NCBI GenBank assembly: GCA_026390735.1 | Contig: JAPLFJ010000011.1 | Coordinates: 1 to 64,000, forward strand | Reading direction: 5' to 3' | Length of the DNA: 64,000 nucleotides | DNA from: Ignavibacteriota bacterium | Lineage (GTDB): Bacteria; Bacteroidota; Ignavibacteria; Tepidaquicellales; Tepidaquicellaceae | Part shown: piece by piece, positions 41,487 through 50,500 of the stretch | Layout of the letters: the number at the start of each line of letters is the position of its first letter | Numbering within the stretch: position 1 is the stretch's first letter | Made by a program: the position numbers and the translations under genes | The notes under the pieces: generated by a model | Told to the model about the DNA's origin: nothing | The model's input: only the letters and a program-made list of their open reading frames with translations | The model's database searches: none

Positions 41487-41927
41487 ATGACTGTTATATT
41501 TTCAAAGAAATGTGAGTATGGGCTTCAGGCCGTACTGTATCTGTCAACTATTGAAGATGGCAGAACTGCACCTGCGGAAGAGATTTCTAAAAAGTTGAAT
41601 ATTCCGAAGGAATTCGTTTCGAAAATTCTGCAAAGTCTTGCATTAAAAAAGATTGTCGGTTCTAAAAAAGGTAACTCGGGTGGTTTCTTTCTTGGTAAAC
41701 CTGCTTCACAGATTAAACTTATTGAAATTGTAGAAGCAATTGACGGATTGTCTTTATTTCATAATTGTGTTCTTGGGTTTCCGGATTGCAGTCCTGAAAG
41801 TCCGTGTCCTGTTCATAATAAATGGGGTAAACTGAGAAGTGATGCTTATGATATGCTTACAAAAGAAACACTCGAACAGTTTAAGAAAAAAAGCATAGCC
41901 AAAATTAAGATGATGAATGATGTCTGA
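41487..41927 (+). CDS. Rrf2-family transcription regulator with Fe-S ligand cysteines
   Basis: 146 residues. Winged-helix N-terminus: SKKCEYGLQAVLYLS, EEISKKLNIPKEFVSKILQSL (helix-turn-helix), and GSKKGNSGGFFLGK (wing). Three cysteines, Cys94, Cys101 and Cys107 (C-x6-C-x5-C), match the Fe-S cluster ligands of IscR/NsrR/RsrR-type regulators. Such proteins sense Fe-S status, nitric oxide or redox. It is followed 61 bp later by a membrane ferredoxin of the NapH kind, its likely target or partner. The isc operon is not here, so an NsrR-like or redox-sensing role is more likely than IscR. Confidence 0.88.
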   Translation: MTVIFSKKCEYGLQAVLYLSTIEDGRTAPAEEISKKLNIPKEFVSKILQSLALKKIVGSKKGNSGGFFLGKPASQIKLIEIVEAIDGLSLFHNCVLGFPDCSPESPCPVHNKWGKLRSDAYDMLTKETLEQFKKKSIAKIKMMNDV

Positions 41928-41988
41928 TTGTTTTCTTTCATAGAAAATATCAATGCTGAAGAGGAATGTAATTTAAATATTTGTTGTT

Positions 41989-43056
41989 ATGAACACCGAT
42001 AAATTCAGTGGTAAGAAGTTTAAAATCCGTGATTTCAGATTCTATGTGCAAACTGCTTTTGTTCTTTTGTGTGTTTGGATTGGGATAGAATTCTATTTCT
42101 TCATAAAGTTTCTGGATTCTGGCGGAATTGGTAATCCTGTTTCACGTCCTCCGGGTGTCGATGGTTTCCTTCCTATTAGTTCTTTTATGAGTTTCTACCT
42201 TTTTCTCCTAACGGGTGAGGTGAGTCTAATTCATCCCGCAGGATTTTTCATTTTTACTGCAATCGTAATCGTTTCTCTTGTATTCGGGAAATCTTTCTGC
42301 AGCTGGTTCTGTCCTGTGGGTTTTATTTCTGAACTGCTTGGTGACCTGGGGGAAAAGATTTTCAGGAGAAAACTAAAACTCCCGAAGTTCCTCGATTATC
42401 CGTTGCGCAGTCTGAAATACCTGCTGCTTGCTTTCTTCGTTTATTCTATAATATTCCTTATGACAGATATGGCTGTAAAAGCCTTTCTGGAAGGGCCTTA
42501 CAACGTTATGGCAGACGTGAAGATGTATTACTTTTTTGCCGATATCACCCGCTTTTCCATAATCGTTTTATCAATACTGTTTGTGCTGTCAATAATCATC
42601 CGCGGATTCTGGTGCAGATACCTCTGCCCTTACGGCGCCTTTCTCGGTTTAACTTCTTTAATAAGTCCGAATAAGATTAAAAGGAATAACGATACATGTA
42701 TTAACTGCGAAATGTGCACTAAAGTATGTCCGTCATTTATTGATGTTCATAAAATAAATACTGTCATATCCGATGAATGTACTTCATGTCTGAGCTGCGT
42801 GGATGTATGCCCTGTAAAAGACACGCTTGAATTACAGAATGTTATTGTTAAGAAAACCATTAATAAAAAGTATGTTGCATTCGGAGTTGTATTAATATTC
42901 ATAATCATCACGGGCTTTGGTATGGTTACAGGTTACTGGCAGAATAAGGTTACCAACGAAGAATATATGTTCTATCATCAGAGCATCGAAGAACTCGGAC
43001 ATCCAACCGATACCAAAGGAATAGAAAAAATGAATGAGGATGTTAAGAGAAAGTGA
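41989..43056 (+). CDS. Membrane-bound 4Fe-4S ferredoxin of the NapH/CcoG-like family
   Basis: 355 residues with about five transmembrane helices. Two CxxxCP clusters are on cytoplasmic loops (CSWFCPVGF near 104, CRYLCPYGAF near 206) and two C-terminal ferredoxin clusters (CINCEMCTKVCP near 242, CTSCLSCVDVCP near 268). NapH, MauN and NosR-C-like proteins carry electrons across or to the membrane for nitrate, nitrous oxide or other reductases. No reductase follows. The adjacent Rrf2 regulator makes redox or nitric-oxide control plausible. Confidence 0.82.
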   Translation: MNTDKFSGKKFKIRDFRFYVQTAFVLLCVWIGIEFYFFIKFLDSGGIGNPVSRPPGVDGFLPISSFMSFYLFLLTGEVSLIHPAGFFIFTAIVIVSLVFGKSFCSWFCPVGFISELLGDLGEKIFRRKLKLPKFLDYPLRSLKYLLLAFFVYSIIFLMTDMAVKAFLEGPYNVMADVKMYYFFADITRFSIIVLSILFVLSIIIRGFWCRYLCPYGAFLGLTSLISPNKIKRNNDTCINCEMCTKVCPSFIDVHKINTVISDECTSCLSCVDVCPVKDTLELQNVIVKKTINKKYVAFGVVLIFIIITGFGMVTGYWQNKVTNEEYMFYHQSIEELGHPTDTKGIEKMNEDVKRK

Positions 43057-43182
43057 TTTGTAAGTAAGTGAAAGAGTGAGTGACAACATAAAGGAACAAA
43101 GTTCGTTTATTAGAAGTACAATCAAAAGTAATGATATTCGATGTTTCAAGTATTGTTAAAATTGAATATATTTACTTTCACT

Positions 43183-43995
43183 ATGAAAAAAGGCTTTAAT
43201 AAAATATCATCTGTAATTACAGGATTACTGTTAACACTTCTTGCAGTGTACATTTCTTCCTGTGATTCTAAAACAGGGATTACGAACTATAATCCTCCTC
43301 CTCCTCCTATAGACACTAACGTCTACGGCACAGGGAACGGAAAGATTACTTTTTTCAGGACAGAACAAATAACCGGTCTTGTGGTCATCAGAGTTTCAAA
43401 CTATCAGCTCACAGATTCAATCGTTTGGCAGGTTACGCCAGATTGTGATACAAACGTTGCAGTTTCTAAAATATTAAAAGCAGGCAGTTATTCTGTTTCA
43501 ATAGAAGGCGCAGTGTTTTTATGTAACTATAACGTTACCGTTGAAGAGAAGAAATGCAAACTTCTGAATTATACAAACTGTAATAACGGGTATGTTGGAT
43601 GTTATACTTTAAACGGTACCTGGCTAAGAACTGCAGACGGCCCATGTCCGAATTGTGCAGGCCTTAAGATTCAGTTTACTGACGGCGTTGGTGAAGTTGT
43701 ATACACTCCGCAAGGCTGCCGTTTTCCTTTGGGTGATATTAAGTGGAAAGATTTCAACCTTTCAGACTGCACAGTTAACGATGTTGCAAGAGACCAGTAC
43801 GGCGGCTCGCCTGAGTATCAGCTGGCAAACCTGATTTTTTATAACAAAGATTCATTATCTATAAACGGACCTTCGAGGGTTATACCATATTCGAGAACAG
43901 CAAACACAAATGTTAAAACACATAAAAAGCAAAATACTGTTGTTATGCCTGACGTTGTTACTGATAAGTCAGCAAAGCTGCAAGTTGAACGATGA
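43183..43995 (+). CDS. Lipoprotein of unknown function
   Basis: Start chosen at ATG 43183, giving MKKGFNKISSVITGLLLTLLAVYISSC with a lipobox ending ISSC; the in-frame ATG at 43141 would add 14 residues in front. About 270 residues. A proline run (PPPPPID) after the lipobox is a linker; the core is beta-rich with at least nine Cys after the lipobox, including a cluster CKLLNYTNCNNGYVGC and CPNCAGL, which suggests disulfide bonds. The end overlaps the next gene by 86 nt. No family recognised. Confidence 0.7.
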   Translation: MKKGFNKISSVITGLLLTLLAVYISSCDSKTGITNYNPPPPPIDTNVYGTGNGKITFFRTEQITGLVVIRVSNYQLTDSIVWQVTPDCDTNVAVSKILKAGSYSVSIEGAVFLCNYNVTVEEKKCKLLNYTNCNNGYVGCYTLNGTWLRTADGPCPNCAGLKIQFTDGVGEVVYTPQGCRFPLGDIKWKDFNLSDCTVNDVARDQYGGSPEYQLANLIFYNKDSLSINGPSRVIPYSRTANTNVKTHKKQNTVVMPDVVTDKSAKLQVER

Positions 43996-44929
43996 ATATG
44001 TCGAAGACCCGGTCATTCCTGATTCGGGGACTGGTATGTGGTTTGTCGGACAGCTTAATACAAACGGAAATGCAGTTTACGTAAAAGGTAAAATTGTAAA
44101 CGGTACTCAGTATGCATTTGTTGCTAACGGTCCTGCGGGACTTTCCGTCGTTAATATTTCAAATGCTGCCGCTCCGATTATTGCATCGTCTTACCAGACG
44201 AATGGTTTTACGAGGGAAGTGTTTGTCGATACAGTCAACGGCGTTAATTATGCATTTGTTTCTGATTCTGTCAAAGGTCTTTATATACTTAATACTGCAA
44301 ACCCGGACTCGTTATCCTTCGATACACTGATTTCTTACTCAGGTGTAAATTCTGTTAACCGGAAAAACAATTATCTCTTTGTTGCACTCACAGGCGGTAA
44401 TGTTAAGGTTCTTAATGTATCACAACTGCCGTTATCAGTATCCGAAGTATTTACTTATACTTCTGCAAACATTGTTAACCATATCGAAGTATCGGGTAAC
44501 ACCGCATACCTTGTTGAAAACATAACGGGACTTGAACTCGTGAATGTCAATAATCCTGAAAACCCCGTGCAGTATTCCACGTTCCATTCTCCGGGAAACT
44601 GTTACGATGTTAAAGTATCTGATAATCTTATCTACGTTGCAGACGGTAATGCAGGTATAAGTGTTATCAATATATCAAACCCCTCTCAGCCTTATTTTAT
44701 TAACACAAAGAACACAGAAACAAACGTCAGATACATAGACTATTCACCAAACTTTCTTTTTACGGGTGAAGGCAGTTCAGGTGTTGAAGTCCTTAATGTA
44801 TTTAACACCGTCGGACCAGAATACACGGGCTATTATGAACCGGGCGGCTTCTGCAACTCAGTTCATTACTTCAAAGCAAAAGTTTTAGTCGCAAACGGAA
44901 CTGCTGGTTTGCTAATTCTTAGATTCTGA
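43910..44929 (+). CDS. LVIVD-repeat lipoprotein
   Basis: 339 residues with a lipoprotein signal (ILLLCLTLLLISQQSC). The mature part consists of LVIVD-type beta-propeller repeats: GPAGLSVVNISNAAAPIIAS, VKGLYILNTANPDSL, GNVKVLNVSQLP, ITGLELVNVNNPENPVQY, NAGISVINISNPSQPYF and SSGVEVLNVFNTVGPEY. The protein is probably anchored in the outer membrane. Its ATG lies 86 nt inside the preceding lipoprotein gene in another frame; downstream ATGs would lose the signal peptide, so this start is retained. The two lipoproteins are probably a functional pair. Confidence 0.85.
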   Translation: MLKHIKSKILLLCLTLLLISQQSCKLNDEYVEDPVIPDSGTGMWFVGQLNTNGNAVYVKGKIVNGTQYAFVANGPAGLSVVNISNAAAPIIASSYQTNGFTREVFVDTVNGVNYAFVSDSVKGLYILNTANPDSLSFDTLISYSGVNSVNRKNNYLFVALTGGNVKVLNVSQLPLSVSEVFTYTSANIVNHIEVSGNTAYLVENITGLELVNVNNPENPVQYSTFHSPGNCYDVKVSDNLIYVADGNAGISVINISNPSQPYFINTKNTETNVRYIDYSPNFLFTGEGSSGVEVLNVFNTVGPEYTGYYEPGGFCNSVHYFKAKVLVANGTAGLLILRF

Positions 44930-45055
44930 TTGGAATAATAGCTTTCTTACTATCTTTGAATTATTTGTCAAAACCCCCAAATCTCTCTGATTTTATTAAT
45001 ACATAATTTATCAGTATTTTATTTGGTCATCTGAGTATTTGTTGATCTTGGCCTG

Positions 45056-45099
45056 TAATTAGTATCTAATTAGTATCTAATTGGTCTCTAATTAGTATA
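45056..45099 (+). repeat. 11-bp tandem repeat (taattagtatc), four units
   Basis: Units start at 45056, 45067, 45078 and 45089; the third has ggtctc in place of agtatc. It lies 120 bp upstream of the amidohydrolase gene and may reflect slippage in an A+T-rich promoter region. Confidence 0.8.
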
Positions 45100-45218
45100 A
45101 AGAATATTGAAGTATTTGTCACTCGAATAATTATAGTCAATCAACTATCTTTCCACTAAATTTAAAATTTATTTTGCTTTTACGTTGTTCTGAAATATTA
45201 CTTTAAATAATTTTGCCT

Positions 45219-46787
45219 ATGAAAACATTATTGTTCAACGGGAAAATCTGGATTGGTAAAAACTACTTTGCTTCTTCTGTCGGTTTCGATTCTGAAACAG
45301 GTAAGATTATATTTGTTGGCAAAGGAAAAGCCGATGATAAAAATATTTACAGCGATGCGGTTGATTTAAAGGGTAAACTGGTTCTTCCTGCCTTTACGGA
45401 CGGGCATTGCCACTTGTTCAAGGGTGCTCTCGTAAACTCCGAAGTTAACCTCAGGTACTCTTCAACTCAGAAAGATTTTGCCGGTACTATTAATGATTAT
45501 AAAAACAAATTAACAAAAGGGGACTGGATTGTCGGCGGTTATTTCTCCGAAGCAAATTTCACAGAAGACATTACAATCAATAAAGATTTCATTGACAATA
45601 TCTGCAGCGATGTTCCTGTTGTGTTATTCAGGACAGACATCCATTCCTTAGTCTGCAATTCTCTGGCACTTGAAAAAGTTGACCTGCAGAATCATTTATG
45701 CGAATTCACAAACGATGAAGTTATAAGGGATAAAAATAATAACCTGACGGGCGAACTGAAAGAAAAGGGAATGTATTTTGTCATCGGCGCATTGCCAAAA
45801 ATAACAATCGAAGAAAAGAAAGAAATACTTAAGAAACAAATTCACAAACTTCATTCACTCGGAATCACATCAGTAACAGATATTTCCTGGAGGGAAGACC
45901 TCGATGTTTATAAAGCTCTGCTTGAAGACAATAATCTGAATCTGAAAATAAACTCCGTTATCCCGTTTGAAGAAATAGACAGCGTTAATGATTATAAGAA
46001 AGAATTTGCTGAATACAAACCTTTTATTCGCTTCGGTGCTCTTAAAGCATTCTACGATGGCTCTCTTTCAAGTCATACTGCATTATTCTTTGATAACTAT
46101 AAAGGTACAGACAAAAACGGAATAAGAACCGAACAGGTTACAAGCGGTAAGCTCAAAGAACTTGCATATAAAATAGACCTGGCAGGATGCCAGCTTGTAA
46201 TTCACGTCATAGGTGACCTTGCAGTCAGCGAAGCACTCGATCTTATTGAAGAAATCAGGAATACAAATCCTTTGTGGGACAGAAGAGTCAGACTTGAACA
46301 CATTCAGCACGTTCAGGAAAAAGATTTATACAGGTTTAAAATGCTCGATGTCATTTCGTCTGTTCAGCCGGCACATTTGTACTTCGATGCCAGAGTTGCA
46401 ACTCAGTCTATTCAAAATCCCGAAACTACTCACGTATTTAAAAAACTGATTGACGACGGAAACAGAGTCTGTTTCGGTACTGATTTTCCTGTCGTTACCG
46501 AAAACCCCTTCGATACTATTCATTCTGCAATGACGCGTGAAGCAGTCGGATACCCTGATGGTTTCAATACCGCTATGTGTCTGGACCTTGTTACCTGTCT
46601 TGAAGCATACACTATTAACAATGCCTGCGCAAGTTATGAGGAGAACACAAAAGGCAGCATAAGAGAAGATAAGTATGCAGATTTAATAGTTGTGGACAGG
46701 GATATTTTCAGCATCTCAGCAAAGGATATAAAAAATGCCGTTGTCGAAACTACGTTCATCAACGGCAGAATTGTGTATTCGGTTTAA
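45219..46787 (+). CDS. Amidohydrolase family protein (YtcJ/amidohydrolase_3 type)
   Basis: Start taken as ATG 45219 rather than the TTG at 45213; 522 residues. The metal-dependent hydrolase fold is shown by LPAFTDGHCHLFKGAL (HxH metal ligands near 63-73), the long insert typical of YtcJ-type members, VIHVIGDLAVSEALDLI (metal His), RVRLEHIQHVQEKDL, VQPAHLYFD and GTDFPVVTENPF with the metal-binding Asp. Family members hydrolyse N-formyl, cyclic amide or carbamoyl bonds; the substrate is not predictable. The C-terminal LIVVDRDIFSI belongs to the small beta domain. Confidence 0.85.
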   Translation: MKTLLFNGKIWIGKNYFASSVGFDSETGKIIFVGKGKADDKNIYSDAVDLKGKLVLPAFTDGHCHLFKGALVNSEVNLRYSSTQKDFAGTINDYKNKLTKGDWIVGGYFSEANFTEDITINKDFIDNICSDVPVVLFRTDIHSLVCNSLALEKVDLQNHLCEFTNDEVIRDKNNNLTGELKEKGMYFVIGALPKITIEEKKEILKKQIHKLHSLGITSVTDISWREDLDVYKALLEDNNLNLKINSVIPFEEIDSVNDYKKEFAEYKPFIRFGALKAFYDGSLSSHTALFFDNYKGTDKNGIRTEQVTSGKLKELAYKIDLAGCQLVIHVIGDLAVSEALDLIEEIRNTNPLWDRRVRLEHIQHVQEKDLYRFKMLDVISSVQPAHLYFDARVATQSIQNPETTHVFKKLIDDGNRVCFGTDFPVVTENPFDTIHSAMTREAVGYPDGFNTAMCLDLVTCLEAYTINNACASYEENTKGSIREDKYADLIVVDRDIFSISAKDIKNAVVETTFINGRIVYSV

Positions 46788-46789
46788 AC

Positions 46790-47488
46790 TTATTTTACGA
46801 GTATAACTTCCAGGTATATTCTCTGGTCCTTGTTGTTCATTAATTCAACAAGCGGGAACGACCATTTTCCTGTCTTGCCGTCAAAACTCTGACCGTTGCT
46901 TTTTTCTATGTTGTAAGGAAATTCTATATCAAACTTTATGTACTTGTTAGCGAATAAATACGCTAACGCTTTATTGTTGTCATCGTTGGAGCTTTCACTT
47001 TCGGTATTAGGCTTGTACAGCAAACTGAATTTAACCCTGTCACCACTGTCTTTCCATACGACTTCAGATTTGTTCTTCTCTTCTCCTGATAATTCTTTGG
47101 GCGATATGTTCGTAGCATAACCAATCTTGTCAATCGAATTAAACAGGTAACTAAACCTGTAAGTCGCTGATGAATCGGCATTCGTTGTTCCTGTTAATTC
47201 CGTTATTTCGATGCCTTCCTGCTTGCTGAGGTTTTGTCTTATCTTGCCAAGCATATCCTCGTGGTTGTACAGCGAGTCTTTTATGCTCTTTGATTTCGTC
47301 GAGTCCATACTGCTTACCATACTGAAAATCAAATCGTAGAATGTCCTGTCTATGTTGAATGTCTGTGTCTCTGTACCGCTCCCGTCTGCATTAATCTTTA
47401 TTTTCCTGTCAATGTCTATGCATGAACTCAGTGTGAACAGAATAACCGCTATTACTGCCAGCGGTAATTTGCTGAATAATTTTTTCAT
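46790..47488 (-). CDS. Lipoprotein of unknown function
   Basis: 232 residues with a lipobox (VILFTLSSC at about 15-23). The mature start IDIDRKIKINADGSGTETQTF resembles the opening of bacterial DUF3153/LppM-like lipoproteins (R-x-I-x-V-N-x-D-G-S-G). A beta-rich fold with a helical middle and few cysteines follows. The stop lies 2 bp from the stop of the convergent amidohydrolase gene; its start is 85 bp from the divergent subtilase gene, so they may share a regulatory region. Function unknown. Confidence 0.7.
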   Translation of the reverse strand: MKKLFSKLPLAVIAVILFTLSSCIDIDRKIKINADGSGTETQTFNIDRTFYDLIFSMVSSMDSTKSKSIKDSLYNHEDMLGKIRQNLSKQEGIEITELTGTTNADSSATYRFSYLFNSIDKIGYATNISPKELSGEEKNKSEVVWKDSGDRVKFSLLYKPNTESESSNDDNNKALAYLFANKYIKFDIEFPYNIEKSNGQSFDGKTGKWSFPLVELMNNKDQRIYLEVILVK

Positions 47489-47573
47489 CTTAATATATTT
47501 GTTTGATTATTATAAATTTGTCTTTTCTTTTTGTAATACTATTTTACTTTTGAACTTGTTATTATTACAAGAT

Positions 47574-50500
47574 ATGATTCGCCTTAAAATAATATCATTA
47601 TGCGTTTTTCTCCTTGTCTCTGTGTCTTTATTCTCACAGACTCAGAGAATCGTTGTAAAGTTTAAACAAAATACTCCTGTAAACATTCTGAATGACTTTA
47701 AACAGAATAATATCAGAGGTTCTGTGAACCCTCTTGCAAAAATCATTGAAAGATATGATATATTCAATTCAGAACAATTATTCGGAAAATATACTGCCAG
47801 ACTCAGGAATATTGAATCAACAGGTCTCGACAGGATTTTTATTCTTCAAACTAATACGGCGTATCCCGCAGATTGTATAAACAGTTTAAAACTAAACACG
47901 AATGTTGAATACGCAAAGCCGGTCGACAAACTGAAACTTGAATCATTCACTCCTAACGATACATACTACAACAATCAGTACTATCTTCAGAATATTAATA
48001 TCCCTCCTGTCTGGGATTTCCAGCAGGGAACTAATGCTTTGGTTGGAATCATAGACTCGGGTATAGATTTTCTTCATCCCGACCTGCAGCAGAGTTACTT
48101 TATTAATACGGGTGAATACGGTAACGGAAAAGAAAATAACGGAATTGATGACGACGGTGACGGATACATAGACAACTGGAGAGGGTGGAATTTTATCGAT
48201 AACAACAACAACCCTGTTGACGATAATATCGTATCACATGGTTCCTGTGTTGCGGGTATCATCTCTGCGGGGTTTAATAATGGAATTGGTATTTCATCAA
48301 TAACAGGCGGAAGCAAATCTTTAATCCTTAAATGCTTCAACTCACAGGGCGTTGGTTACGAAGACCAGATTGCCACTGCTATTTTATACGGAGTTATGCA
48401 GGGCGTAAAAGTTTTTAATTTCAGTTTTGGTGATTATATATACAGTGATTTGCTCAGGGATGTTGTCAGGTATGCATATCAGAATAATGTAACGATTGTT
48501 TGTTCTGCAGGAAACGATAATTCTAACGTGCTTCACTATCCTTCTGCATTCGATGAAGTTATATCCGTCGCTGCATCTGATGAACTCGACAGAAAAGCAA
48601 CATTCTCTGCCTACGGAGAAACAGTCGATATTTATGCTCCGGGTGTGAATATTCTTACTACCTCACGCGTGGGACAGGGCAGTGCGGAATACGGAAATAA
48701 TTATACTCTGGCGAACGGAACATCTTTTTCATCACCTATAGTGGCTGCTGTTGCCGCAGTATTAAAGACAAAGAACCCAAACCTTACTAACGAAGAAATA
48801 AGAGGTATACTCGTTTTCTCGGCACAGTATTTCTCGGGACAGAGCGAATGGAATAATTATTATTCTTCAGGACTGCTTAACGCCCAGTCCGCTTTTCAGA
48901 ATTATAACAACCCTTCAGTAGTACGGATATTCACTCCTTCACTGAATTATAGTTTCACGAACGATACCGTACCCGTTGCAGTAACGGCAGCATCTGCTTT
49001 CTTCCGTTCTTATTCTTTAAAGTATGGTGTCGGAGAAAACCCCTCATCGTACCACGACCTGTTCTCTTCAGGCTCACAGGTTATTAAAGATACAGTCTAT
49101 AGATGGAATACGGTTTCTTTACCCGATACTTCTTACACACTTAAACTTATAGTCTACACAAATAACGGAAAGACTGTAGAACATTCCACGATAATCAGAA
49201 AAAATAAATCCAATCCTGTAATTACAGGTTATTCAAACGGTGAAATCCTGTTCAAAGACGGATTTTCCGAGTTGATTACTTTCTTCTCAAAAGAACCGTC
49301 AAAAGGATTAGTGTATTTCAAAAGAAAGAATGTAAACGAACCGTACAGCAGCATCTATGCGGATGACGGTAACATAGGGTTCTTCACCACAGACCATTAT
49401 GCTCTGCTCAATCACTTTTCATTAATACCCGAAACCGAATATGAGTTTTATCTGGAAGCAGTTTCTCTGAACGGAAAGAAGGTAAGCGTAAACGATACTT
49501 CTTTTCATTTCCGTGCAAAGAAACAAATCGATAAGTATTCATACATTAAAAAACCTTACAATCTCCCCAGGAGTCAGGTTAACGATAAGGTCGTTGATAT
49601 TTTTAATAACGGAAGCAGGAATGTTTTTACAAACAATGTACAACTTGGTTTAACAGCGGAGATTTATAACTTCATCAACAACAGGTTTGAAAAGGTTTCG
49701 AGCGGATGGATAGGGAATAATGTTGTGAGAGATGTTATTCTAAGGAACAATAAATGGGACCTGCTTTCTTCTCAGCAAAGAACCGGCAATGTATTTGAAT
49801 CGCCTTCCGTATACCAGATTCCATCGATTAAAATCTGGAGCAATGATGCCGGTGATGAATTCTGGTCGTCAAAGTTTGCAGATGTTGATGGAGACGGAGT
49901 TGACGAGATACTCGGCTTTGGCGCACAGGGACTGCGCATAATGAAATTCCAGGGTTCTGTAACACCTTTTGCAGTGTTGAATTATTTACCTGCTAATGCA
50001 GGCAACTATGCCAACTCCCAGAATGTTATAGTCGGCGATTTTGATAATGACGCTAAAAAGGAAATAGTATTCACTAACTCTTTTATAGACGCAAACAATA
50101 ATCAGAATACTTCTGTTAACATATATAAATATTCATCGGGAAACAGTTTCTCGCTTGTGTTCCACGAAGAATATCCTCTTGTAATTAAAGGTGATAACCT
50201 CACTGCAGGTGACTTTGACGGCGATGGTAAGAAGGAAATTGCTGTCGGATTCAGTACAGACCTTGCAATACCGGTTAAACTGTTTTCTGTCCTGTTCATT
50301 AAGAGCACAGGCATCGGTACATTCAGTGAGTATAATTCTGTTGAGATGTATAACAGCGATGCACAGGGTGAGTTAAGCATTAAGGCAGGCGACATAGATA
50401 ATGACGGACGCGATGAACTTATCTCAAACGAAGGCAAACTGCTTTATGTACTTAAATATAATCTGTCGTCATCTTCATTTGAACCTCAGTACTTCAGGGA

